DNA from: Cordylochernes scorpioides
Taxonomy: Eukaryota; Arthropoda; Arachnida; Pseudoscorpiones; Chernetidae
DNA: 64,000 nt
Assembly (NCBI GenBank): GCA_030710605.1
Contig: CP092865.1
Location: 134,971,148 to 135,035,147, forward strand
Reading direction: 5' to 3'
Below are positions 33,945-44,274 of the stretch, one piece after another; position 1 is the stretch's first letter, and every line of letters begins with the position of its first letter. The notes beneath the pieces were generated by a model. That model saw nothing but the letters and a program-made list of their open reading frames with translations, had not been told where the DNA came from and did not search any database. The translations under genes were made by a program, and so were the position numbers.

Positions 33945-33950
33945 TTTATT
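33945..33950 (-). terminator. Candidate polyadenylation signal
   Basis: AATAAA on the minus strand, about 55 bases past the stop codon at 34,005, in the right place for the two-exon gene ending there. Such hexamers are frequent in AT-rich DNA, so the support is positional only. Confidence 0.4.
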
Positions 33951-34004
33951 ACTCGACGCCGACGTTTCATTAAAATTTTGTCATCGATAGGAAGTCCCAG
34001 TTGT

Positions 34005-34394
34005 CTAGATTGGGGGTAGGTCATGGCTGGAGATGGAGAAGTACTCCTGGAGCAGCTTGGACCTCTCCTCCACCAGGGACTCGATCATACCGCGGATGTC
34101 GTTGGGACAGCGAATTTCCTCCAGACGCGACAGTAGCGGAGTGGGCTTAATCCAGGCGGCTAGTGCCACGTGCATCTCCGTGCTAGGCGCGATGCCGAAC
34201 TCGGCACGGTACACGGTCGCAGTCTTATGGAAGGTCTCAGGTGCGCCCTCAGGAAAGCAGTTGAAGTGGGACACCGGCGTCGGGCCGTACACAGGTCGCA
34301 GGCGGAGGTCCCGTGCCACCACATCTAGGAAGGACAGATCGCGCTCGTCAGCGAACAGCACCATGGCTTCAGTTTTCATGGTCCTCAGCATATG
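34005..34394 (-). CDS. Terminal exon of methyltransferase-like gene
   Basis: The minus strand shows acceptor TTGTGTCTCGCAG (CAG at 34,395-34,397), then an open phase-0 frame of 129 codons from CAT ATG CTG to a TAG at 34,005-34,007. GC content is well above the flanks. It begins HMLRTMKTEAMVLFADERDL and would join the helix-like DDKDSIAVMLK end of exon 1 (donor at 49,005-49,010 or 39,888-39,893) in the same phase, giving a protein of about 336 residues. The exon supplies the C-terminal half of the domain. I infer the pairing from strand, order, phase and matching composition; the intron would be about 5.5 kb from the nearer exon 1 copy. Confidence 0.65.
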   Translation of the reverse strand, partial: HMLRTMKTEAMVLFADERDLSFLDVVARDLRLRPVYGPTPVSHFNCFPEGAPETFHKTATVYRAEFGIAPSTEMHVALAAWIKPTPLLSRLEEIRCPNDIRGMIESLVEERSKLLQEYFSISSHDLPPI

Positions 34395-34399
34395 CTGCG

Positions 34400-35195
34400 A
34401 GACACAAGTACATCATTGAAACCATCCTTATGTTATCTCATAGTAATCAAGATGAACTTACAAGAAGTGTAGTATATCTCCACACAGTCGCTCAGTGCGA
34501 CATTCCTTATTACGATCACTCTTCCCTGAGTAGAATTAACGAGACACTTGGAACGATAGAGGAAGTCTATGTCGACCAATAAATTGAAGCCAGAGTTCCA
34601 TCTGGACTCGTTGTACTGACAGTGTTGGATGTAGTGCAGCAATCACAGCCACACCGAGGCACGTTCTGTAAAATATTTTATCCAGAAATATATTTGTAGG
34701 CTTCTCTTATAGTTAAGGGAAATGGAGCACCATGAAAACTCAGAAACAGCACATTTCCTAAACAATAAAGTGTTGCGCACAAGAAAGCGTTGTCTAATTT
34801 AAACCAAAATTCTAAATATATTTATACACTAATATTTTTCCGTTTATCATTACTCTTCACAATTCATCCTTCCATACTTCATCCCTAAGGATTGAAATAG
34901 TCGTTATTTCTCCTTAAATGAATTACGATTTTTCATTCCAAAGAAACATTTGCAGTAAAATTGTCAAACGTCGTTCTACAATCATAAGCTGCATTATATT
35001 GTATTATACACAAGTATCCATGACGGAAAAATATATAAGAGAAGCAGAAAATAACTAATCAGTAGGAATATAATGATATATGATGTCCGTGTCTGCCAAT
35101 GTTGATCATATCCAGTTACATTACTTTACTCAGTCATTCAGCGTTAAGTTAATCAGCCCACAATTTTGTTTTCAGCTCATCGAGTTATTATGTTA
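34400..35195. other. Putative intron sequence
   Basis: Lies between the exons of the methyltransferase-like gene. AT-rich toward the right; the frames at 34,433-34,642 and 34,313-34,582 are short and unrecognised. No element boundaries seen until the mariner at 35,200. Confidence 0.35.
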
Positions 35196-35199
35196 AATA

Positions 35200-36470
35200 C
35201 AGGCTGGCTCAAAAGTATGGTTCTTTTATTTATGAACTTTAGAAAAGTATATAAAGCGTGTTGGTGCGTGAATTCGTGGTGTTTCGAAAGGCTGTTAATA
35301 ATAACACATGAAAGATGTTAATAAACTGTGTGCCTAGAAAGCAAAGATTCCAGCGTCTTTTATTTTTAATGATGCGTCCTTCACCTCATCAGCTACGATT
35401 GCGCACCTGACCGACGAAGGTGTTTGTCCTTCAGACATCACTCGCCGGCTCAAGATCAACGCCAGAATTGTCAGGAGGATTGTAAAGCAATACTGGGAGC
35501 GAGGACATTATGGAGTGCTTCCAAAAGCGGGCCACACAAGGACGGTGGTCAACACTTCTGCAACACGGAAGATCATAAAGAAGAGGATTGCCCGAAATGA
35601 CGGCGTCAGCATGAATCGCATCGCTTCTGACCTCGGAATCTCTAGGGAAAGAGTGCAGAATATCGTGACTTGGGACTTCGCAGCTATCGTCTATACCTTG
35701 GGAAAACCCTTTCCGAAGCTGCTATGAAGAATCGCTTAGACAAGGCAAATAAATTGCTCTCAATGATCCGAGTGGGCCAGCCTTCCGACATTGTGTGGAC
35801 GGACGAGATTTTCATTTGAAGACGTCCACAACTCTCAAAACCATCGTCAGCTTCTGCCTCCAGGAAACAAGGCTTTCAGGAAACGTCGGGTGCACACGAG
35901 GCTCAAGTTCCCGAAATGGTCTGGGCCGGAGTCACTTCTGAAGGCAAGACCATGCTGGTTTTATTGATCGAAATGTCAAAATGACTCCTAAGTCTACCAA
36001 GACGTCATTCTGAGGGACTGTCTGCTTCCATGGGGTTGACAACACTTCGCCGGTCGTAATTCCGTACTCCAGCAAGACTGGGCCCCCAGTCGACGATAGC
36101 CTTCTGCCAGCAGCATTTTCCTGGGTTCTTGGGCAAAGACGTGTGGCCGTCAGACCTCCCGGATCTAAACCCGAAGGACTACTCCGTGTGGAGTTACTTG
36201 GCGAAAAATATCTCTTCTCCCCACAAAAGTTTGAAATCCCTAAAGAAGTCCCTGCAGCGAGAGTGGGCCAAGATGGACGTCAAGTACCCACGGTGGAGTC
36301 TATCACCAAACACCTCCAGGCCTGCCTTAAGGCCAGAGGAGCTCACTTCGATATGTTTCTATAATAAATTGTTTATTTAATGTTAGTTATTATATATACT
36401 TTTTGAATTTTACAATTATGTGTTCATTTCACTGAGTTATTGAAAAGTTTTATACTTTTCAGCCACCCTG
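35200..36470 (+). mobile_element. Mariner-family DNA transposon, inactive
   Basis: 1.27 kb, the normal mariner size, between TA dinucleotides. Inverted ends: left CAGGCTGGCTCAAAAGTAT, right (complement) CAGGGTGGCTGAAAAGTAT. It encloses a decayed transposase. It sits within the putative large intron of the methyltransferase-like gene. Confidence 0.85.
35340..36363 (+). pseudogene. Mariner transposase pseudogene
   Basis: An N-terminal helix-turn-helix region (TRRLKINARIVRRIVKQYWE; later MNRIASDLGISRERVQNIV) is followed by a frameshift near 35,670. Catalytic landmarks are spread over frames: VWTDEIF (first Asp, near 35,805), QQDWAP (second Asp, 36,076), and DLNPKDYSVW (third Asp, 36,177). The spacing fits DD34D mariners once small indels are allowed. 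Several stops (for example right after DEIFI) make it non-functional. Confidence 0.85.
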
Positions 36471-36544
36471 TATATTGTAGCAAAATCTTTTAATTATTTT
36501 ATTAACAGAGATTATCACTTTATATAAAGATATTTATATTTTAA

Positions 36545-37065
36545 CAAACAAAAACATTAAGACGCGAATGTTTCTTTACAAATAATTCAAACTTCTACTG
36601 TCCTTACAGCGCTGAAAAAAATTGGGAGGGTTTGGCTCATCAGTGGTGAACCCTCCCAGCGGTTTGCCAATTTAATCTACCTCTAATACTGTATTGGATC
36701 ATTCTGCTTATATATGCTACACTGAAGGGTGGAACCTTGGTATTTGAGCAAACTATGGACATAAGCTTTTAAGAAAGTAGTATTTCATTTAAATATTTGC
36801 TTTATATGTCCATAGTTTGCTTAAATACCATTTTTAAGATTCCACCCTTCAGTGTAGCATAAAAAAGCAGAATGATCCAATACAGTATTAGAGTTCTAAA
36901 GAAGCGGTCTGGTAGATTAAAAAATTTGGCGAAACCGCTGGGAGGTTTCACCACTGATGAGCCAAACTCTCCCAATATTTTTTCAGCGTTGTAAGGACAG
37001 TAGAAGTTTGAATTATTTGTAAATAAACATTTCCTCTTAATGTTTTCATTTTTTATATATAGATG
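36545..37065. mobile_element. F1 foldback element, full-length dispersed copy
   Basis: About 0.5 kb with long inverted arms. The left arm runs AAAACATTAAGACGCGAATG ... ACTGTCCTTACAGCG ... GGGAGGG; the right arm mirrors it and ends CTTAATGTTTTC. The middle contains ATGGACATAAGC and its complement. The right arm carries TTGGC, GAAAC, GGGAGG, CTGATGAGCCAA. It appears to be the dispersed parent form of the satellite unit. Confidence 0.75.
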
Positions 37066-37553
37066 GCGTGTTGTATTGTTTTACATTTTGATAATCTGTA
37101 AGCCTCCCGTATTGGTTCTCTCGTATTTCATTAATTTTAGTTTGTTCTTGACTTAAATAAATTTCTGTGTCATCCTGAAGTTTGTCTTTCCTAATTTTCT
37201 ACGTGGAAATATTTCGATCAATGATCTCGCTGCCGTCGTTATAAGTCGATTCTGCGCCATCTATCTATAGATCAAATGTGTCAGTATTTGACGCTGATGA
37301 TTTGGCAAAATACAAGATGATTAACAAAAATAGTAAAAGATCAAATATGCGAAATAAACTCTCAAAAACAAGTCGGTAACATCCTCGATTCCCGACAGCC
37401 ATGAACCGGGATTGAATCCCGCGTTAACATTTTGTTTAATATGTGAATAACCTTCACATATTATTCATTGTTTCAATTATCATAAACTAGGTTTCTCTTT
37501 TTAGCGGTACCTAATAAAGTCATTTTGGAACCGAAATAAACTCGCAGAGAAAA

Positions 37554-37757
37554 ATGACAAAAACTATAACAAGACATAGAACAAAACACTATAAAAGAAT
37601 GACAATGCATCCAGATGGCACAAGAACCTATAGGACATGCAACAACTGTCCTGGTGTGGAACTAACACCTACCCACATATTCTCATGTCCAACAATGACC
37701 ACAGCCTTGCAGAGAATTGACATGGAACCAGAGAGCAGCTTTACAGACCCAAGATAG
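37554..37757 (+). pseudogene. LINE C-terminal fragment
   Basis: The frame contains MHPDGTRTYRTCNNCPGVEL followed by TPTHIFSCP: a CxxC...HxxxC zinc-like tail found after the RNase H domain of many arthropod Jockey-type LINE ORF2 proteins. Only the last about 65 codons remain. It runs straight into the 121-bp repeats, whose sequence encodes the next residues of the same tail. Related copies are at 45,632 and 60,308. Confidence 0.65.
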
Positions 37758-38062
37758 TGGATATTGCTGCTGCTGTGATAGAGATGTATGGAGACATCTG
37801 AGGCTCTTTATTGAACACGACAACAGAAAATTGACATGGACCCAGAGCAGCAGTTTTGCCCACCCAAGATAGTGGACATTGCGACTGCTGTGATAGAAAT
37901 GCATGGAGACATCTGAGGCTCTTCATTGGACACGACAACAGCAGAAAATTGACATGGACCTAGAGCAGCAGTTTTACACACCCAAGATAGTGGACATTTC
38001 TGCTGCTGTGATAGAGATGTATGGAGACATCTGAGGCTCTTCATTGGACACGACAACAACAA
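37708..38062 (+). repeat. 121-bp VNTR, 3 units (copy 1)
   Basis: Three units from ATTGACATGGA to CATTGGACACGACAACA. The equivalent site in copy 2 (45,749-47,546) has about 15. Each unit repeats the end of the LINE coding region plus a CAACAACA linker. The array then meets GCGCCATCTATA, an F1 end word. Confidence 0.9.
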
Positions 38063-38344
38063 CGCGCCATCTATAAATAAGAAATACAACTCTAAAGCAC
38101 GAATGTTTATTATACAAATAACAAAGCCTTTATTTAGGGCCTCTCGCCCTATACAGGATTCGCCAGTTCACAAGGGATAGGGAGAACACTGTGTGGCCTT
38201 TTTCCGGGATATAGTCTTGTGGAATCCAAATATCGCCACCGCTATATACCTATGCTTTGATATTCATTAATTAGTGCCGGAAATGAAGAACAAAGTTGCC
38301 CCGTTTTATCATTTAGTTTTCGTCTTTCCTCAGACAGAGCAGCA

Positions 38345-38845
38345 CAGTCAAATAAGTTTATTATACAAATAAAACAAACTTTCTATACTGCGATGAAAAC
38401 TAGTGGAAGGGCTTGGCTCATTAGTGGTAAACCCTCACATCGGTGTCGCCAATTTAATCCTCAATACCGCCATTTAGATATCTAATACTGTATCGAGTGA
38501 TTCTGATTATATCCCATGACGTATGCACAAAGGAACGTGTGGCCATTGGACATACGTCGGGCCAGGAGGCTGTTGTTGGGTGCTGTGCTGCCTGGAGTAT
38601 AGACTCCATCTATTATTTCTTCCTTTGGTGAATCTGTATAAGAACGATGGTCTTATTAAAGCTTTGTGTGTGTGATTCTGATTATATATGCGACAATGAA
38701 GGTTGGAATCTTAGCTTATAGATACAGGCTTTTAGGACTGTAAAATTACGTATAATAATTTGTATCTAGCACTCTATTTTTCATCGCAGTAAGGACAGTA
38801 GAAGTTTGCATTACTCGTAAAAGAAACATTGGAACTTAATAGTTG
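38345..38845. mobile_element. F1 foldback element interrupted by a small insertion
   Basis: Left arm 38,345-38,497 (GAAGGGCTTGGCTCATTAGTGG, GTCGCCAATTTAATCC); right arm 38,775-38,845 (CATCGCAGTAAGGACAGTAG). The interior is split by 38,513-38,671. The equivalent in copy 2 is about 47,828-48,312. Confidence 0.65.
38513..38671. mobile_element. 159-bp SINE-like insertion with 16-bp TSD
   Basis: Flanked by GTGATTCTGATTATAT at 38,497-38,512 and 38,672-38,687. The insert runs from CCCATGACGTATGC to TTATTAAAGCTTTGTGT. The long duplication indicates LINE-type retroposition. It has no poly(A) tail and I saw no tRNA promoter boxes, so the source RNA is unknown. It is present in both block copies. Confidence 0.6.
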
Positions 38846-39002
38846 TATTTCTCACATATTTAGGAATGGGGGGGGGGGGGGGGGGAGTTAGGTTTACTGT
38901 AGAGCTGGTGTAGGAATCACTAGACCACCAGGAGCAACAGTTAGTTGTTGTGTCCAGTTAGTGATGCTGGCAAGAGAGAGGGGTTAGATAGAGCCTCATA
39001 AT

Positions 39003-39382
39003 TCTATATACAGTTACGAGCGTTTTTCCTCATCTCCTAATCAATCATCTCTCTCTGTCACAGTTTGCCTATTGATTGGCTACGGTCACGCCACCTTTGC
39101 CCCCCCCACCTCGCTATTTATGTAACTATTGTGTTGGAGCGGGTCGCTCCCTAAATAAATGCATATATTAGATAATAACCAAATGGAATCCTCTCTTTCT
39201 TTTTCCCAGTAAGAGACGCCTACGGAAGCCAACAGTACATAGACAGATAAAGCACATAGGCTATAGTTATTAACCAACATATGCAATTATTTAAGGCGCC
39301 AATTTATAATTGTAACAAATAGTATTTGAATCAAAACATTCAATCGGGTAAAACACGGGCATTGCCCGGGTCATTCGGCTAG
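39003..39382 (+). mobile_element. Helitron-like insertion, present in one copy only
   Basis: About 380 bp, from TCTATATACAGTTACGAGCG to a hairpin (CGGGC/GCCCG) 11 nt before CTAG at 39,379-39,382. Copy 2 has the uninterrupted site at about 48,472-48,490. No long target duplication, as expected for Helitrons. One T at the junction is ambiguous (A|T or T|T insertion). It contains poly-C/G, AATAAATGCATATATTAG and other words shared with 55,021-55,871. Confidence 0.8.
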
Positions 39383-39397
39383 TATAATATATTATAA

Positions 39398-39620
39398 TGA
39401 GCCTCAAATCTGTCTACCGAATCCAAGAACAAGCACCATGGAGAGATGAATATAGGCCCATATGGCCTCAAAACTTAGAGACTGTGACAACTGCCCGCAC
39501 ATATTTTTTCTACCCAGCAATGACGGCATATTGCGAAAGATAGACATCGATCCTGAAAAATAGATCTTTACATAACTAGTGGCCAATATAGCAAAATCAG
39601 TTCAGAGAGTATTTAGCTAT
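39398..39620 (+). pseudogene. Second LINE C-terminal fragment
   Basis: The region decays but retains parts of a C..C...H...C tail (CPHI, then SNDGI-like, KIDIDPEK) similar to the one at 37,554. The equivalent in copy 2 (48,487-48,720) keeps NCPHTELTSIHVFS. It derives from a different LINE subfamily. Confidence 0.45.
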
Positions 39621-39893
39621 ATATGAAGTATCATTGGGGACCTAACGTAAAAACTAATAAAAGTAATAATTTTTTTTGGAGTTATACAACGATGAACGTT
39701 TGGTTATCAGGATCCGGATGAAGCCGAATCATCCGTATAGTCACTTGATATTGTAGATAGACCTAATCTTACACCCACACACTATTACACAATAGTTCTT
39801 CCTCCTCAACTACCTCTACCCGTTCTTGAATGATTTAGTTAACAAGGAAAGTCCACAAACGAGGTAGTATATCTTCCATTTCCTAATTCTTAC

Positions 39894-40515
39894 CTTTAGC
39901 ATCACAGCGATAGAATCTTTGTCATCAACGAAATTGCTGATAAAGTTGACATTGACGATTAGGTCGGCTTCGTGAATGACCTGTTTGACTTCCTCGTTGA
40001 ATGGTATCTCGGTAAACTTGGAGATGAACCTGCCGCGGAAGGAGCCCTTCAAGGCGGTGTAGCGACTGGCCAACACCGCACAGATCCTGTCCCACGTGCT
40101 CTGCCAGTCCAGGCATGGGTTGAGGGAAGAGAAGTCCAACGAGATGTCTTTAGGATTTCCTAAAGATTGTAAAATGCCGATGAGGTCACCACCAGGTCCA
40201 GTACTGAAAGAACAAACCTTGAGAGTTTTCTGGAGTTTGATTTTCCCCCATCCATTGGCTGAAAAGCTCGGCATTGTTCTCCTGTACGAAGTCCAGTAGT
40301 CGGCGGGTGACACAGGCCTGTCCCACGCTGTTGAGCAGGAGTTGAGCGCAGCGGTCCTCGGGCAGCGCGCAGTCTGTGATGTCCTCGTTGTTCTCCATCT
40401 GGCTCAGGTGGCGGGAGATCGCGAACTGGATGCGCTTTGTCCCAATACGGAACGGCCCGCAGTTTTCGCGCTCCTTCTGGAAGATCTCATCGAAGAGCTG
40501 GAATATGTCGACCAT
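39894..40515 (-). pseudogene. Exon 1 of methyltransferase-like gene, frameshifted copy
   Basis: Same exon as 49,011-49,631 but with five C instead of four at about 40,246-40,250, which breaks the frame after residue about 90. The start ATG (40,513-40,515), the donor (GTAAGA ending at 39,893) and nearly all other bases agree. If the two blocks are haplotypes, this is either a null allele or a homopolymer sequencing error rather than a separate gene. Confidence 0.7.
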
Positions 40516-40935
40516 GCTTCATGCCGCCCAGCAGCATTTAAACACCCGGGGTAGACGACCTCCATGGAATTTTACTGCGACATCTTGGCTGGCTTTGTTT
40601 ACGCTCATTTTAGTTCAAACGTAAGCCTGAAGCGCGCTGAACGCGGCGGAATACGGCACGGTTTTGAAAACCACGCTCGTTTAACCTGGCGAGGTTAATG
40701 TGCTTTTACCAAATGTACATTATCTGTGTGTGCAACCTCTACACACTATCTTAATAAATGGACAACAATATTTTAAATATTTTAGGACATTTTATTCTGT
40801 ATTGACTTGTCTCTGAGTCCAAGAAGGGGGAAATAAATAGAGTAAACCATTTATAAATTAAATTGCCATCTATCGTTAAAATTTGTAACAAATAAATTTA
40901 CTGACATTGTGTTTCTTTTCAAAAATATCATCGAA

Positions 40936-41111
40936 AATTATCTCTACAGACCTTACTGCAATGATATAGGTTATTGAATGGGAAGGTTTGGCTCATCAGT
41001 AGTGAACCAGCAATTAATTTGGCGAAACCGCTGAGAGGGTTCACTACAGATGAGCCAAGCCCTCTCATTCAAAAACTTACTTCATTGCAGTGAGGTCTGT
41101 AGAGATAATTT
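40936..41111. mobile_element. Short F1-type foldback element
   Basis: Arms TATCTCTACAGACCTTACTG and its complement. Right arm core: TTGGC (41,018), GAAAC, GAGAGGG, CAGATGA, GCCAA, CCCTCTC. Here the GGGAGGG/CCCTCCC stem is replaced on both sides, GAGAGGG with CCCTCTC. Copy 2: 50,059-50,233. Confidence 0.7.
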
Positions 41112-41344
41112 TAAATTACTTGGTAATCAGATTTTAACAGTCCTGTAGGAAAGACCTAACAGCCACTCTCTCTGTTCGTGTTTTCTAGTCATCTTCCATT
41201 TTTTTTTTTTCATTTTAAAAGAATTATCAACTTTTTCTAATGAACTATAGAACTGATATAGTAGAAGTGAACAAAGAGCTTCTAATCAATCAATGAGAGA
41301 ATTAGATAAACGCTTGTAAATATGTATATGGCTTTATAAATATA

Positions 41345-41570
41345 TGTATTTCTACTGTCCTTAAAGCTTATGTCCATAGATCAAATAAAATACCTTTTCC
41401 AAGAGTTTAGCATCAGTATCGGTATAAAAGGATAACAGCCAAATACAATATTACAGCGGTATGGTAGATTAAACTGGCGAAACCGCTGGCAGGGTTCACC
41501 ACTGATGAGCCAGGCACTCCCAATATCTTATCATTGCAGTAAGGACAGTAGAAAATTGTGTTATTCCGGA
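41345..41570 (-). mobile_element. F1-type element, second subfamily
   Basis: ATGTATTTCTACTGTCCTTA to GCAGTAAGGACAGTAGAAA. The core has CTGGC at 41,474 and GCCAG at 41,509, a paired change from the TTGGC/GCCAA found elsewhere. The copy-2 equivalent is 50,462-50,670; a related decayed copy lies at 57,235-57,590. Confidence 0.65.
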
Positions 41571-41688
41571 AAGAATCATACGCCTCAAATATAGTTTAAA
41601 TTTCTTATAACATTATAGATATTTATGAGATCATGGACATCTGCGAATTATATATATATTGATGGAAATTTTGCCGGGAGGATATTGA

Positions 41689-41932
41689 TCTAAAGAGACA
41701 AAGGTCGCCTCTCCCCGTCAAAATAGACGTCAGAACTAGACGCCATCTATTGACCGTCGCCGCAAACTAGCGGCCTCGGGTCGGTGACGGTCGGGACGCT
41801 TTTCAGTTTGCCAAAGCTGGTGTTGTGGCTTTGTCACCGACCCGAGGCCGTTAGTTTGCGGCGACGGTCAATAGATGGCGTCTAGTTTTGACGTCTATTT
41901 TGACGGGAGAGGCGACCTTTGTCTCTTTAGAT
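41689..41932. mobile_element. 244-bp near-perfect hairpin element
   Basis: TCTAAAGAGACAAAGGTCGC... mirrors ...GCGACCTTTGTCTCTTTAGA, with arms of roughly 100 bp and a loop around CGCTTTTCAGTTTGCCAAAG. The arms include GACGCCATCTATTGACCGTC and CGGCCTCGGGTCGGTGAC. Copy 2: 50,803-51,044. Partial relatives at 32,215-32,480 and 63,918-64,000. No coding. Confidence 0.8.
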
Positions 41933-41970
41933 ATATATATAGAGAAAAATAAAGTTCTAATTTTAAAATA

Positions 41971-42124
41971 CAGTAGTACTTGTATAATTCGAACGTCTTT
42001 AATTTGAATATTTATCATGATCACTAGAATTTTCTATAAATAGAATTACCATTTTTAATCCGAATTTTTGGATAATTCGATTTTTTTGGGCCCCTTTGGG
42101 CTTCGAATTATCCAAGGTCGACTG
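41971..42124. mobile_element. Tigger/pogo-like MITE
   Basis: CAGTAGTACTTGTATAATTCG at the left and TTCGAATTATCCAAGGTCGA then CTG at the right form imperfect inverted ends beside TA. Copy 2: 51,090-51,238, where the left end reads CAGTAGAACTTGGATAA. Confidence 0.6.
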
Positions 42125-42282
42125 AATATATATCAATAAGTTATATATGTAAATATAAAAACAAAATATTGGTATGAAAGCTTCCTACCGTCGAGTGAGT
42201 TGTGTGGTAGTTTGAGTTGGGATTGTGGTGAATGATACCTCAATTGGAGCAGTTGCGCTTTTTTTTTATTCCATGGGTAAGA

Positions 42283-42500
42283 TTACACCAGGTCATGAGA
42301 GAGAGAGAGAGAAGGTTGAAAACAATAATATTTTCTACTATAGTTTTGGGATGGTTGTATAGGTCTTAGCTCCAATACAGTCCAGGATATGTGCTGGAGT
42401 TGCAGTGAGTTGGAGAATTTTGAGCAGACAGGAAAAACTTTTTCTCCATCAAGTTGCGGTTGTGGTATTTGGGAGTTAGGGCTGTGAGGCTTGGAGTTGA
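42283..42500 (-). pseudogene. Third LINE C-terminal fragment
   Basis: Minus-strand relics of the tail better preserved in copy 2 at 51,410-51,600; frames are disrupted here by small deletions and a GA run at 42,298-42,312. Confidence 0.5.
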
Positions 42501-42559
42501 TAAAGAAGCATTGGTAGTGGCGAAAATACGCATACATTCCGCTATACAGATGATTTTTA

Positions 42560-44270
42560 TAGAATTAGACCTCCCATTAACAGAATTAAGTCGGTGACAC
42601 CTCTCCAGTGACACCAACGATCTAGCAGACTTGGGGGACCAGGCAGTGCAACGGGGCCAGCACAGTCATATCTTGTTTGTTTCAACCACCGACTTTCCTT
42701 CTTCGTCTTTGGATTGGCGACTTATGACTTTTTAAAGCTTTTTTTTTTCTTATTTATTGTGTCTTTAAAATACCACTTAGAAGTTTTTTCACATTTGCTT
42801 TGTCTCCTATTTTATCGAATAAATATGCTGGTCACTCGAGCTATATACAAAGCGCTACGGAGAGAGCTGAAGAATGTAAGAAGTGATCGGAATGTCAGAA
42901 GAATTTGGCGCAAAAACGGAGGACGGTCGCCATAGCGTTCTGGAATTGAAGGGCATAGAAGGGGAATGTCAGCTCAGTCGAATCAATCATTGATGGACAG
43001 TCCCGCCAAGGTTCTCACTCACAGACGTGCCAAGTCATCATTGAATACCACGCGTTCCTCCGCTCTCTAGAAGAAAGGATTGTCCTACGAAGAAGCTGAG
43101 CTTCTTCGACCTCTTCAAACGGAAGAAAACTGGAATTAGAGCTGAAGATCCTGAAAACAAAGACGCACGTGAAGGAGTTGAAGATAATGCAGGAGAAAGA
43201 AAATCCGATCAACAGTGTTAACAACTTTCGGATGAAGAGGACAACTGGGACCGGGGGGCAGCTCCTAAGCCAGTCCCCTGAGTGCAGAGGGACCGGTAAC
43301 GTCTAAACTCTCCGCCACGTCGGGATTAGCCTAGCCAAGTCGTAGCCAAGACTTTGACATGTCTAAAAGGATTCTTCCACTCTTCAAACAACCATTGCCA
43401 AAGACGTTTTTATATAATTAATATTGATCAACACTCGAATCCGTTAGTCCAATCCATTTGCAACAAAACAGAGATTCACAAATTCCAACCAATAACAGCC
43501 ATTGACGTGAACGTTCTTTGCGAATCTGTCCAGGCACGTACCTCGGCAAAAATCTGACAGTATTTGCAGGAAATCCGATGAACTCTATTCAAAAGCATTA
43601 ATTCGAAACAGGAATCCCCTTCCCAGAAATGTCTTGACTAGATAGGTTTATCAGCGGAACTGCGAGATGTATGCAGCAGCTCTTGTGATATTTCTAACTA
43701 TATAACGCAGATTCAATGTTTGGAACAGAGAGCTACAGACATTCTCCAAACACTACTGAGATCGCTACGAAAATGCCTTTCCCAAATGGAGGAAACCTCT
43801 TCTTCATTCTGTGGGAGTGGAATTTAGTATAGTTCCATTACAATCTAGTTACTACTATAAGGAACCTCAGGGTAACCAACAACACACAGCTATTATAAAA
43901 AGTGGCTGCTAAGTTCCCAGATAACCTGAATTTATTGTGGAGCGAAGAAACGTTCAGAACTGGGACTCGGAGATTTCTGCATCTGGACAGACCATCAATG
44001 CTAATGTAGCTAGCGTACTCACACTTCCTGCCTTCGCCCTAATAAGGAAGGGAGACAGAAACCTAGAAGCAGTGGATACTGACGGAAAGGTCATCAAAGA
44101 AAGTGGTAATCAGCTAAATGTAGCTTAAGCCTGAAAGATGGACCCCGCACCTGAGAATGTCATGCATGCAAGAACGTTGATTACGACAGACACATGGAGA
44201 CTTCCTCCTTTGTCTTTGGACTGGTGGAATTTTGCTTCTTTAGCTCTACAAGAAAATAAGAACAAATCCA
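42560..44270. other. Decayed coding-like region, unclassified
   Basis: Both copies (here and 51,690-53,413) contain short Lys/Glu-rich stretches (ELELKILKTKTHVKELKVMQ in copy 2) and further broken frames up to the Tc1-like element at 44,275. The coiled-coil-like segment resembles the start of some retroelement Gag proteins, but I cannot assign a family. All frames are interrupted. Confidence 0.3.
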
Positions 44271-44274
44271 AATA

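Noticed and set aside
37380-37430. tRNA T-arm-like hairpin CGGGATTGAATCCCG
   Set aside because: No matching acceptor or anticodon arms in the surrounding 90 bases; probably coincidental or a very old tRNA-derived fragment.
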